Positions 29,444 to 38,336 of a stretch of 64,000 nt of DNA are shown here, piece by piece. The notes below the pieces were generated by a model. That model made no database searches, was not told the DNA's origin, and was given only the letters and a program-made list of their open reading frames with translations. The position numbers and the translations under genes are program-made. Position 1 is the first letter of the stretch, and every line of letters begins with the position of its first letter. Source of the DNA: Bacteroides sp. GM023 (GTDB lineage Bacteria > Bacteroidota > Bacteroidia > Bacteroidales > Bacteroidaceae); the NCBI RefSeq assembly GCF_014750685.1, contig NZ_JAAXGE010000004.1, positions 124,001 to 188,000 on the forward strand. The letters are read 5' to 3'.

Positions 29444-30532
29444 ATGAAAAACAACTGGAAAAGATGGCTCATGTTTCCCGCTATACTACCGTTTCTCTCT
29501 TTGGCAGAGGCTAAGACGGTAGAAGGAAACCTGGTTCAGCAACCTTTGGATACTATCGAATATCGGGTATTTGTAGCTGTTGATAAAGCAGGAGTAGAGC
29601 ATTGGGGAGGAAAAGAAGCCTATCAGGCAAAACTGAATGCTTTCTTTAATCAGGTGAACGACTTTTGGAACAAGGCAGGAGACGGACGCTTCAATTATTA
29701 TTTCCGCTATATACCGGATCTGCAAGTGATTTATGATTGTTCTTCCCGTCAACTGGAAAACATTTACAAGAAGAGTGCCGGTTTCCCCAACCACGATGTA
29801 CTGCTGATTATTGACTCCATTCTCGACTTTGATGATGAAGAAGCGGCAAAAGGATGGTATTGCGGCGGTGGGGCGGACGACCTGAATATGGTAATTTGCC
29901 GCAGCCGCAGCAAGACGGAACATGAAGATTTGTTTGGTATCGACTATTTCCACCGTGGAGTGGCGCACGAGTTCGGACATTACCGTGGGGTTACGGACTT
30001 GTATGCCGACAGGATACGTGCAAAAAATAATCCGGTGAACGGTATCGAATATGCTCCTGACTCTTGTGTGATGAATAGCCACTATAAAACTTATAAGTGG
30101 AGTCAGTATGCTGTGAATATTATCAATTATACGGCAAAATCAAAGCGTCCGAGACGTGATTTCGATGGGTTCTTCAAACAGATGTTTCCTGAAAATATCC
30201 TGGTATCGGTGAATGTGAAAGGTAAAAAGAAGAAAGGAGTGAAATTGAATTTGTATGGTTCGCGTGCTAAATTCAATGACCTGATTGCTACCCCTTACCG
30301 CACTTATGAAACGGATAAGAAAGGTGAATATCTGATTACGGGTGTCCCTAATCTTTATGACAGTCCGGCACAGCCGCTGCACACGGACGAACTGCCTTAC
30401 AATCGTTGGTTCACCTTCCTGTTGGAAGCTGAATATAAGGGGGAGAAGAAATATGTGTGGCTTCCCGAATATGAAGTACAACAGGCTTTTTTTGAAAATA
30501 AAGATACTTATCAAGTAACCATTGATTTTTAA
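29444..30532 (+). CDS. Secreted metalloprotease-like protein, HExxHxxGxxD family
   Basis: 362 residues, the full-length paralogue of the partial gene at the left edge. Signal peptide about 1-23 (FLSLAEA). The first domain (about 38-200) contains a CGGG stretch (140-143) and V-A-H175-E-F-G-H179-Y-R-G182-V-T-D185, an HExxHxxGxxD zinc site. The C-terminal 140 residues include a regulatory beta-sandwich (KGVKLNLYGSRA; TYETDKKGEYLITG) similar to carboxypeptidase-regulatory-like or Cna-B folds. It is 8 bp after the GH3 gene. The motif differs from that of the IgA-type M64 peptidases, so I leave the family unnamed. Its presence in a PUL points to a glycoprotein or glycopeptide substrate. Confidence 0.75.
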   Translation: MKNNWKRWLMFPAILPFLSLAEAKTVEGNLVQQPLDTIEYRVFVAVDKAGVEHWGGKEAYQAKLNAFFNQVNDFWNKAGDGRFNYYFRYIPDLQVIYDCSSRQLENIYKKSAGFPNHDVLLIIDSILDFDDEEAAKGWYCGGGADDLNMVICRSRSKTEHEDLFGIDYFHRGVAHEFGHYRGVTDLYADRIRAKNNPVNGIEYAPDSCVMNSHYKTYKWSQYAVNIINYTAKSKRPRRDFDGFFKQMFPENILVSVNVKGKKKKGVKLNLYGSRAKFNDLIATPYRTYETDKKGEYLITGVPNLYDSPAQPLHTDELPYNRWFTFLLEAEYKGEKKYVWLPEYEVQQAFFENKDTYQVTIDF

Positions 30533-30556
30533 AAGACGGAATTTAGACCTGTAAAG

Positions 30557-30610
30557 GGACGGTTTTATTCTATATATTATTAGCAGGAATTTATTCCTGT
30601 TAGCCCGTCC
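30557..30610 (+). terminator. Nested hairpin before the GH97 gene
   Basis: An outer stem GGACGG (30557-30562) / CCGTCC (30605-30610) encloses a second tight palindrome CAGGAAT-TT-ATTCCTG (about 30584-30599). The outer right arm is followed by TTTG. It may end the GH3-protease transcript or act as a processing hairpin before the GH97 gene. Confidence 0.4.
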
Positions 30611-30684
30611 TTTGCCTATACCGGGACGTACTTATGATTAAAAGTGTAAATAAAAATAGTATTATATACAAAAAGTATTGATTT

Positions 30685-32685
30685 ATGAAATGTATGATGA
30701 GAAGACTTTTGCCGGTTCTAATGGCTATCGCACCTTTGACCGTTTGTGCACAGAAAGTGTACGAACTGAAGGATGTATCCGGTAAGGTGCAGGTGAATGT
30801 GAGCGTGAATGATAAGAATGTGGAGTATTCCGTTCTTCACGAAGGCGATGTGATGGTAGCTCCGTCTCCCATTTCCATGAAACTGACGGATGGTACAGCT
30901 TTCGGGCTGAATCCGAAAGTTAAAGGGATTATCCGACGTTCGGTGAATGAAACCATTTATCCGCCTGTCTATAAGAAGAAAATAATAGAAGACCGATTCA
31001 ATGAACTGATAATTAATTTTAAGGGTGGATATAGCTTGACATTCAGAGCTTATGAAGATGGTGCGGCCTACCGTTTCATTTCAAATCTGAAGAAGCCGTT
31101 TATGGTGGAAAGTGAACAGGCTACTTTCTGTTTTCCGAATGATTCGAAAGTCTTTGTCGCTTCTCCGAAAGGAAGAATGAACGAGGGCAAGAAAGATCCT
31201 TTTTACAGTTCTTTTCAAAATACATATTTGGAAACAGCCTTGTCTGCATGGGATAAAGAACAGATTGCTTTTTTGCCTGTTTTGGCAGAAGGAAAGAATC
31301 AGAAGAAAATCTGTATTACCGAAGCCGATTTGCTGGATTATCCGGGAATGTATGTGAAGCATGGAGACAATGGATATTCTTTGGAAGGGACATTTGCTGC
31401 TTACCCGAAAGAGGTGGTGGATGAGGTACGCGGATTAAAAGGCGTGGTGAAATCCCGTGAGCCTTATATTGCGAAAGTCAAAGGAAATACCGCTTTCCCT
31501 TGGCGTGTGGTAATCGTCTCGAAGAATGATGCGGAACTGTTATGTAATGACATGATCTATAAATTGGCTACTCCGGCACAATTCTCCGATTTTTCCTGGA
31601 TTAAACCTGGTAAGGTGGCTTGGGACTGGTGGAATGACTGGAATATCTATAATGTGGATTTCCGCGCCGGCATCAATAATGAGACCTATAAATACTATAT
31701 TGACTTTGCTTCCAAATTTGGCATCGAATATGTGATATTGGATGAAGGTTGGGCAGTACCCGGTAAAGCTGATTTGTTCCAGGTGATTCCGGAAATCAAT
31801 TTGGAAGAACTCATCAGTTATGCAAAGAGTAAAAATGTGGACTTGATACTGTGGGCGGGCTACCGTGCTTTTGAAAAGGATATGGACCGGGTATGCAAGC
31901 ATTATGCAGCCATGGGAATCAAGGGTTTCAAGATTGACTTTATGGATCGTGACGACCAGCACGTTGTTGAATTCAACCGCAAGGCGGCAGAAACCGGAGC
32001 GAAATATAAATTGCTGATAGACCTTCACGGAACATTCAAACCGACCGGTTTGCAACGTACTTATCCGAATACCATCAACTTTGAAGGGGTTCATGGACTG
32101 GAAGAACTGAAATGGGCAGAGCCGGGAACCGATCAGGTCGTTTATGATGTAACCGCACCTTTCATCCGTATGGTGGCCGGGCCAATGGATTATACGCAAG
32201 GAGCGATGAACAACGTAATTATGAAGAACTTCCACGCAGTATATACGGAACCGATGAGTCAGGGAACACGTTGCCGCCAGTTGGCATTATATATTGTCTT
32301 TGATTCACCTGTCAATATGTTGTGTGATGCGCCTACCAACTATCTGAAAGAAGAAGAATGTACGAAGTTTATCGCTTCTATCCCTACCGTTTGGGAACAA
32401 ACGCTTCCGATTAGCGGAAAAGTGGCTGAACATATTGTGATGGCACGTGAGAAAGACGGAGTATGGTATGTTGGCGGATTAACCGACTGGAATGCACGTG
32501 ATGTTGAAATTGATTTGTCTTTCTTGGGAAAAGGTGAATTTAATGCCGAAATTTTCAAAGACGGAATTAATGCAGACCGTGTAGGCAAAGACTATAAACG
32601 GGAAGTGGTTCGTGTATCAGCCGACAGGAAATTGAAGCTGCATATGGCTCCCGGTGGTGGATTTGTAGTGAAGATTACAAAATAG
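30685..32685 (+). CDS. GH97 glycosidase, retaining (alpha-galactosidase-like) type
   Basis: 666 residues with signal peptide (ending VCAQ). N-terminal beta-supersandwich (about 25-300), then a barrel with WDWWNDWNIYNVDF (about 313-326), ILDEGW, and G-F-K-I-D418-F-M-D-R-D-D, where Asp418 is the nucleophile position of retaining GH97 enzymes. The candidate acid/base is Glu467 in FEGVHGLE. Inverting SusB-type alpha-glucosidases have Glu catalysts instead, so an alpha-galactosidase (or beta-L-arabinopyranosidase, also known in GH97) is more likely. Last gene of the PUL; a bidirectional hairpin follows and the next gene is convergent. Confidence 0.88.
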   Translation: MKCMMRRLLPVLMAIAPLTVCAQKVYELKDVSGKVQVNVSVNDKNVEYSVLHEGDVMVAPSPISMKLTDGTAFGLNPKVKGIIRRSVNETIYPPVYKKKIIEDRFNELIINFKGGYSLTFRAYEDGAAYRFISNLKKPFMVESEQATFCFPNDSKVFVASPKGRMNEGKKDPFYSSFQNTYLETALSAWDKEQIAFLPVLAEGKNQKKICITEADLLDYPGMYVKHGDNGYSLEGTFAAYPKEVVDEVRGLKGVVKSREPYIAKVKGNTAFPWRVVIVSKNDAELLCNDMIYKLATPAQFSDFSWIKPGKVAWDWWNDWNIYNVDFRAGINNETYKYYIDFASKFGIEYVILDEGWAVPGKADLFQVIPEINLEELISYAKSKNVDLILWAGYRAFEKDMDRVCKHYAAMGIKGFKIDFMDRDDQHVVEFNRKAAETGAKYKLLIDLHGTFKPTGLQRTYPNTINFEGVHGLEELKWAEPGTDQVVYDVTAPFIRMVAGPMDYTQGAMNNVIMKNFHAVYTEPMSQGTRCRQLALYIVFDSPVNMLCDAPTNYLKEEECTKFIASIPTVWEQTLPISGKVAEHIVMAREKDGVWYVGGLTDWNARDVEIDLSFLGKGEFNAEIFKDGINADRVGKDYKREVVRVSADRKLKLHMAPGGGFVVKITK

Positions 32686-32715
32686 TTTAAAAGTAAGTTT
32701 TTGGTTTAAACTGAA

Positions 32716-32776
32716 AAATTCCCTGTTTTAGCTGAATGTCGGATTCTTTTTGACTTTCATGCTAAACGGGGAATTT
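32716..32776. terminator. Imperfect bidirectional terminator between GH97 and DJ-1-like genes
   Basis: AAATTCCCTGTTTTAGC (32716-32732) pairs with GCTAAACGGGGAATTT (32761-32776) with one bulge and one mismatch. It lies between two converging genes, with T-rich sequence in and beyond the loop. Confidence 0.5.
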
Positions 32777-32789
32777 CTTATTTCACAAA

Positions 32790-33386
32790 TTACTTCGACG
32801 GGAATCCGTTCTGATAAAAATTGTAACTGTCTTCTATATTTTCAGGAGTATCTGCTTCTAATACATAAAGTATTTCACGGCAGAAATCCAGTGGCGCAAG
32901 TCCGTTGGCTGTTACAATATTGCCATCTCTTACGGCTTGTTTATTGATATAATTGGCTTCGCCGGTATATCCATTTCCGGCATATTGCTTTATATAGTCA
33001 AGTCCGTTGCTCGTATGTTCCACATTATTGAGGAATCCGTGCGAGCCGAGAAAGACTGAAGCATTGCATATTCCGGCAACTAACTTCTTTTCTTTTAATG
33101 CTTTTTCGACCAAAGGAACTATTTGCTCTGCTTCGGGTGAAAACCAACGCATACCGCCGATTAGTATCAATCCTGCATAATCTTCCGGCATATCATTTAT
33201 ACCGTAATCGGGCAGGACTTTAAACCCGCCGATGGATACGACGGGCTCTTTACTTATAGATAAGGTTTTTACTGCATAATTAATGGGGCTTCCAGGCTTG
33301 ACGCCTGCATTCAGACTGGATGCAATATAAGCTCCTTCCCAGTCTGCGAACTCGTTCAGCAGTACAAAAATTATTTCTTTCTTCAT
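32790..33386 (-). CDS. DJ-1/PfpI-family protein
   Basis: Start taken at 33386 (MKKEIIFVLL), which has the normal beta-strand N-terminus; an ATG 24 bp upstream is less likely. About 198 residues without signal peptide, so cytoplasmic. The fold is the class I glutamine-amidotransferase-like DJ-1/PfpI domain with the nucleophile elbow VAGICNAS (Cys about 107), the conserved early Glu (LLNEFADWE, about 12) and GLILIGGMRW. Members serve as chaperones, glyoxalases/deglycases or proteases; the exact activity cannot be read from sequence. It lies 58 bp after the outer-membrane barrel gene in the same direction and may share its transcript. Confidence 0.82.
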   Translation of the reverse strand: MKKEIIFVLLNEFADWEGAYIASSLNAGVKPGSPINYAVKTLSISKEPVVSIGGFKVLPDYGINDMPEDYAGLILIGGMRWFSPEAEQIVPLVEKALKEKKLVAGICNASVFLGSHGFLNNVEHTSNGLDYIKQYAGNGYTGEANYINKQAVRDGNIVTANGLAPLDFCREILYVLEADTPENIEDSYNFYQNGFPSK

Positions 33387-33444
33387 GCTTACTGTATGGG
33401 TTAATTTCAAACAATCATAGAATTGTTCTTTTAACTAATTGATC

Positions 33445-35166
33445 TTAGAAGCGAAAACTCAATCCCCCTAAGAAGTTGAATCCTTGGGCAGGATAATCCA
33501 AATAATATTGATATTTTTTATTCAGCAGATTATGTACTTGTGCATAAACAGATACTCCTTTGAATACATTGTAACTTGCCCCGATATGCAAATCGTTGAT
33601 TGCAGTCATCTTTGCGTACTCTTTTACTTCTTTCCGGTTGATATAATCATAACCCAGATTTATATTTAGAGCAGAAATCGGATGGATACGTATATTGAAG
33701 GACATTTCGCCAACTGGTTTCATCACTAATAACCTTTTGTCTGCTTTACTATCCCAATTACGGTAAGTATATTTAGCTGATATTCCCAGGATGTCTTTAT
33801 AATCGTAGCTGATTTCACCACCGAGGTAAAAGTTATTTGTGTTATCTTGAGCAAAACTCAGGTAAGACTCCGGCTGAATATCGTTAGCTTCAAATCCCAA
33901 ATACGACAAGTCATTCTTTAGATTCTGATAGCCGCCGAAGACATTGAACCAAAGTCCCGAATAAGGACTTGCTTTGAAGCCAATGCTACCGTTGATTTGC
34001 TCGTAAGTATCATAGGGACGTTGTACATAGACCAAAGTAGCAGTGGAATTTACATCCGGCAGTTCGCCATAAGGACAGATACTTTCCAATCTGCGGAAAT
34101 CATTCAGTAGTTTGCCACCCGTTGCTTTTGCATAAAGCACATAACTGTCAGAGAAGATATACTGTGCAGTGATATCCGGTGAAACACGGAACGACTTATC
34201 GAATCCGAAAGATAAATCTACATTAGCACCGATATGCAATTTCCAGTCATCATTATCCAGTTCATAATATGGATTCAGGAGAAGTGTTGTATAGTTCTTG
34301 AAATATTCGTCTCCGGTAGAAATATTCTTTGTATATCCACTGTACAGAAGATTGTTCATCTCTAAAGCAATAGTCACCGATTGTTGGTCGCCGATAGCTC
34401 CTGTAACATCGCCTTTGGTACGTATGATTGTTTCTTTGATGCCTGTATTGGCTTCATTTTCATTTATCATATTATGCTGACGTTCATACATCAACAGATT
34501 TGTTTCGGCATTGAAACGCAGCGGTGCAGTCTCATCAATGAAATGGATACCTGCATGAAAGTCACCGGAAGTGAATTTCTGTTTACTGTTCACACTTTCC
34601 GGTTTGAAGTTGAAGTTACTCAAACCGAAGTTTCCGGCAATATTCAAATCCAATTTGTTGAATTGATGTGTATAATCCACATTTGCACGTGTGCGGTAGT
34701 AGAAAGCATTCCATTTCTCACCATCCGTGAAGGGAAGAGTCAACTTTCCATCCATACCATCCATTTGGAAACGTACATTCAGCTTATCTTTTTTCGACAG
34801 GCGGAATAAATAATTGGCAAGAATATCCAGATTGCCTAAATTACCATATCCGGCACGCACATATCCGGGAGTCGTTCCGGGCTGGATTTCTTTTCCGGTA
34901 TAAGGATTCATCAGACCAGCCGGAACAGAAGTTGCCGGAAAGAAAGTCGTGGCATATTCCACCTCTTTCTTGCTGACTGTCGGCTCTTCCACTTTGGGCA
35001 GGACGTTTACTTTCGAAGCATCCATAATATCCGGGTTATATTCTTGTTCCACAACAACGGTACGATTCATAGTCGTATCTTTGGGTTGGGTAGTCTGGGC
35101 TTGAAGGCAGGATGGCATTGAGATTGCCAATGCGAGTCCTCCTATTATATAATGAGATCGTTTCAT
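33445..35166 (-). CDS. Outer-membrane beta-barrel protein (TonB-dependent-receptor-like barrel, no plug)
   Basis: 573 residues with signal peptide (LQAQ; Cys20 in MPSC is an alternative lipobox). A proline-rich, low-complexity N-terminus (about 25-95) is followed by alternating amphipathic strands (LDLNIAGNFGLSNF, KLHIGANVDLSFGF, LGISAKYTYRNW) and ends in NFLGGLSFRF, with the terminal Phe that outer-membrane barrels need for BAM recognition. The KGVSVYAQVHNLLNKKYQYYL stretch matches the end of TonB-dependent receptors, but a plug domain is absent. It is 20 bp downstream of a large periplasmic TPR protein on the same strand; the two are probably one functional unit. Function unknown. Confidence 0.75.
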   Translation of the reverse strand: MKRSHYIIGGLALAISMPSCLQAQTTQPKDTTMNRTVVVEQEYNPDIMDASKVNVLPKVEEPTVSKKEVEYATTFFPATSVPAGLMNPYTGKEIQPGTTPGYVRAGYGNLGNLDILANYLFRLSKKDKLNVRFQMDGMDGKLTLPFTDGEKWNAFYYRTRANVDYTHQFNKLDLNIAGNFGLSNFNFKPESVNSKQKFTSGDFHAGIHFIDETAPLRFNAETNLLMYERQHNMINENEANTGIKETIIRTKGDVTGAIGDQQSVTIALEMNNLLYSGYTKNISTGDEYFKNYTTLLLNPYYELDNDDWKLHIGANVDLSFGFDKSFRVSPDITAQYIFSDSYVLYAKATGGKLLNDFRRLESICPYGELPDVNSTATLVYVQRPYDTYEQINGSIGFKASPYSGLWFNVFGGYQNLKNDLSYLGFEANDIQPESYLSFAQDNTNNFYLGGEISYDYKDILGISAKYTYRNWDSKADKRLLVMKPVGEMSFNIRIHPISALNINLGYDYINRKEVKEYAKMTAINDLHIGASYNVFKGVSVYAQVHNLLNKKYQYYLDYPAQGFNFLGGLSFRF

Positions 35167-35186
35167 ACTTTTCTATTTTTTAATTC

Positions 35187-38100
35187 TCAATTCTCAACTT
35201 TCAATTTACGAAGTCTGCTTTCAATCATACTTTGAATATCGTCGTTGCCTTGATAATTCTGTTGAAGGCTCAACAGATACTGGCGTGCGTCAAGGTCTTT
35301 ACCTGTAGCGGCATACACATCGGACAAGAGGACAAAGCTACGTGCCAGCCAATAAGCGTGCGGCGTACTTTGCTCTATGTAGTTGAGCAGTTCTTTCTCT
35401 GCGGCAGCATATTCTTTCGCATCATACAGAGATTGTGCAACCTGGTATTTAGCTTCCGCACCGTATGAGTTACGGGTATCTTTCGCCAATTCGCGGAAGT
35501 CATCCATGGCTTTTTTATCCGCCTTCTGCTTGGTATAGGCTTTAGCGCGATAATAAAGAGCTTCATTCCGCAGTTCAGGACTAAGTTTGGCTTCTGCCAG
35601 CAAATCGGTGGCAGCATGAATCGTTTCAATATCATCCCTCAACAGGAAGGCGCAACGAAGTATTCCCGTTTCAGCAAGCTGACGACGTTCTACGTTGGTC
35701 GCTTTCTCTTTCAGCATCTTGTAACTAGCCAATGCTTCCGCCGTCTGTTGTTGATTGAACTGAACTTCGGCACGCAGAATAAGAGCTTCTTCCGCAAATG
35801 GATTGTTCGGATATTCCAGTAACTTACCGGAATGCAAGAGAATCATATCATAATTCTTTTGCTCGTTTCCAATCAGGCAGAGATAATAATGTGCATTCAG
35901 ACTGAAAGCCCCTTCCGGGAAAGTCTGCAAGTATTTGTTGAGACTTGTCTTCGCCTCTTCCATCCGTCCCCGCATATAAATCTTTTCCGCAGCGGCATAT
36001 GTCAGTGAATCCTGTTCGTTGGCATCGAAACGGATATGTCCCGGCATGGCATTAGCCAAGGCCGCAAATTCATCTATGCGATTCGAATCTACATAAATCG
36101 ACTTTAAATCGCGCATAGCCAAACGGGCTTCTTCACTACCCGGATATTTCTCGATAACCAGTTTGTAGGCTTCGATAGCTTGATTGTAATCACCCTTCTG
36201 ATAATACAGCAAACCGATTTCAGCCGCCGCTTTCCGGCTGACAGGGCTTTCGGGATATTTGTTCAGCAATTCCTTGAAAGCAGAAATTGCCTGGCTGTTA
36301 TTATCCATCAATACATAAGACCGTCCTTTTTCGTAAATAGCATTCACAGCATAAGGAGAAGCCGGATACTTTCCTACCAGTCGGTTCAGCAAAGTAATCT
36401 TGCCGGAATAATCTTTCTGCAAACCGGATACAAGAGCCAGTTGATAGAAAGAATAATCCCCGGAAGGAGTATTCATCTGTTCGGCTTGCGAATAATAATG
36501 CTTAGCTTCTTCGAAATTGCGTACATGCAAGTGACAGTCACCGATACGGTTGTATGCATCGGCTAAAGCCGTTGCGTTTTCGCCTTTCTCCAGTTGAACA
36601 TATTTTGGGAAATAATTGCTTGCCTGTGTATAGTCTTTCCGGTGGAAAGCGATATATCCTAAGTTATAATTGGCAAGCGCATACATCTCGTTATTGGGCT
36701 GGGTAGTCAGTTGCAGATAAGCGTTGAAGTCGCGTGCGGCTTCCATCATCCGGTTGAGACGATAGTAAGATTCTCCACACCAGTAGTAAGCATCCGCTTT
36801 CGTCTGACGATTGTATTGTCCGATGGCAATGGACTGATTCAGATATTTCAGAGCCTGTTCAAAATCTGCATTGGCAAAGGACTGTGTTCCTAATTGGAAC
36901 AATATCTTCTGCTTGGCTTCCAATATCTGTGCGCTCGGCTTGGCAATCCGGTCAATTGATTTCAATGCAGCATCATAGCTGCGCGTATTCATATAAACTT
37001 CCACCAGGTAACTGCTGACTTTCTCGGCATAAGGTGAAGTCGGAAATTCGTTCAGGAATTTTTCGAAAGCAGTGACCGATTCACCAAAAGCGGAGAAAGA
37101 AGTCTCATGCAGGCAAAGGGCATAATTATAAGCTGCCTGTTCCTTGATTTGCATATTGGCATTGGACGCTGCCGCTTGTTCGAAAGCCATGCGGGCTTTG
37201 TTCTTTTCTGCCAGTTGCAGATAGGAGAGTCCCATGTGCAGATAAGCATTCTGTGTAAGGGCGTCATTGGTAGTTGTCACTTTGCCCAGTGCTTCGGCTG
37301 CTTTGGAATACACTTTCGTTTGGTAGTAAGAGAGTCCCAGCATATAAAGGGCATCCCGACGGGGAGCCGAATGCTCCTTCTTTAAATATTCGTTGAATGA
37401 TTCTACCGCTTTATGATACTGTTCGAAGTGATAATAAGCATCTCCGAGAATACGGTACATTTCTGCCGCATGCTCATTGTTCGGATAAGCCGACAGATAA
37501 TTCTGTGCTACAATCTGTGCCTTATCATAGTTTTTGAGCTGTGCATAGATTTCAGCGATATAATAAGGTACGAGGGCTTTGTATTTCGGGTTGTCTTGCA
37601 GTGGAAGGAAACCTTTCAACGCTTCGTTATAGCGTTTCTGTGTATAGCGGATATAAGAAATGTAGTAATCGCAATCTTTTGCATATTTGGGACTGTTGGC
37701 ACGCAACGTCTCAAACCAAATAGCCGCTTCTTTTAGATTGTCAGTTTTCAGATAACAAGTAGCCAACTGATAAGTGCGGTCATCGCGTTCTTCATTGCCT
37801 AGCAAATCGAGGTCGGTAGAATTGAATAGTGCCAACGCTTCATTATACTTTCCTTCATAGAAATAGCAGGAAGCCAGCAGCGAATAAATGCGATTGGCAA
37901 ATGGCGTATCAGGATAACGGTCGAGATACTTGCGGAGCAATTCGATTCGGTTCTTGTCATTCAACTCGTACGCCGAACTGACCAGCATATATTCTGCCTC
38001 CTGAAGCAGACTGGCTGTCGGCTTTTGTTTAACAAATGCTTTCAGCGCCGGCAAGGCAGCCGCATAATTCTTTTCCTGGAAAAGTTCTTTCCCTTCTTTA

Positions 38101-38204
38101 TAAAGGTTGTCAGCCGAAGTGAACTTATCACCTGTCTGGGCAAATCCTATAATGGGTGCGCAACAGATAGCCGCGCAAATGAGTCTGGTAATTTCTTTTT
38201 TCAT
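35187..38204 (-). CDS. Large periplasmic tetratricopeptide-repeat protein
   Basis: Start placed at 38204 (MKKEITRLICAAICCAPIIGFAQ), giving a clean signal peptide; the TTG at 38222 is rejected because it coincides with a -7-like promoter element. About 1005 residues, almost entirely TPR/Sel1-like helical repeats (units such as AAEMYRILGDAYYHFEQYHKAVESFNEYL and ARLAMRDLKSIYVDSNRIDEF occur throughout). Repeats with YxxGxxxYxxxxYxxA spacing resemble those of BamD/YbgF-type proteins. It likely scaffolds protein-protein contacts in the periplasm and, given the 20-bp gap, works with the downstream barrel. No substrate or pathway can be assigned. Confidence 0.85.
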   Translation of the reverse strand: MKKEITRLICAAICCAPIIGFAQTGDKFTSADNLYKEGKELFQEKNYAAALPALKAFVKQKPTASLLQEAEYMLVSSAYELNDKNRIELLRKYLDRYPDTPFANRIYSLLASCYFYEGKYNEALALFNSTDLDLLGNEERDDRTYQLATCYLKTDNLKEAAIWFETLRANSPKYAKDCDYYISYIRYTQKRYNEALKGFLPLQDNPKYKALVPYYIAEIYAQLKNYDKAQIVAQNYLSAYPNNEHAAEMYRILGDAYYHFEQYHKAVESFNEYLKKEHSAPRRDALYMLGLSYYQTKVYSKAAEALGKVTTTNDALTQNAYLHMGLSYLQLAEKNKARMAFEQAAASNANMQIKEQAAYNYALCLHETSFSAFGESVTAFEKFLNEFPTSPYAEKVSSYLVEVYMNTRSYDAALKSIDRIAKPSAQILEAKQKILFQLGTQSFANADFEQALKYLNQSIAIGQYNRQTKADAYYWCGESYYRLNRMMEAARDFNAYLQLTTQPNNEMYALANYNLGYIAFHRKDYTQASNYFPKYVQLEKGENATALADAYNRIGDCHLHVRNFEEAKHYYSQAEQMNTPSGDYSFYQLALVSGLQKDYSGKITLLNRLVGKYPASPYAVNAIYEKGRSYVLMDNNSQAISAFKELLNKYPESPVSRKAAAEIGLLYYQKGDYNQAIEAYKLVIEKYPGSEEARLAMRDLKSIYVDSNRIDEFAALANAMPGHIRFDANEQDSLTYAAAEKIYMRGRMEEAKTSLNKYLQTFPEGAFSLNAHYYLCLIGNEQKNYDMILLHSGKLLEYPNNPFAEEALILRAEVQFNQQQTAEALASYKMLKEKATNVERRQLAETGILRCAFLLRDDIETIHAATDLLAEAKLSPELRNEALYYRAKAYTKQKADKKAMDDFRELAKDTRNSYGAEAKYQVAQSLYDAKEYAAAEKELLNYIEQSTPHAYWLARSFVLLSDVYAATGKDLDARQYLLSLQQNYQGNDDIQSMIESRLRKLKVEN

Positions 38205-38219
38205 AATCGGGTATTTATG

Positions 38220-38227
38220 CAAAAGTA
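38220..38227 (-). promoter_or_regulatory. Putative -7 box for the TPR-barrel operon
   Basis: On the minus strand TACTTTTG (38227 to 38220) matches TAnnTTTG and lies about 15 bp before the ATG at 38204. No -33 element is seen at the usual spacing. It would give a very short leader. Confidence 0.35.
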
Positions 38228-38336
38228 CTACATATCTTTCAATGACGTATTTTAATAGCTATTAATTTAAAGCTCATTAAAATATTAGACAGAATAGAAT
38301 GGAATATGTTTCTCTAATTTGTTATATTTTAACGAA

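Noticed and set aside
29486..30082. Open frame of 198 residues on the minus strand
   Set aside because: Antisense shadow of the metalloprotease gene at 29444, whose product is supported by its paralogue.
29444..30532. Assignment as IgA-type M64 peptidase
   Set aside because: The motif HExxHxxGxxD and surrounding sequence do not match the M64 pattern I remember; no family name is given.
2720..32685. Mucin O-glycan PUL
   Set aside because: Fucosidases and proteases would fit, but sulfatases, sialidases and hexosaminidases are missing, and GH115 points to glucuronic acid. Not excluded, as the left part is unseen.
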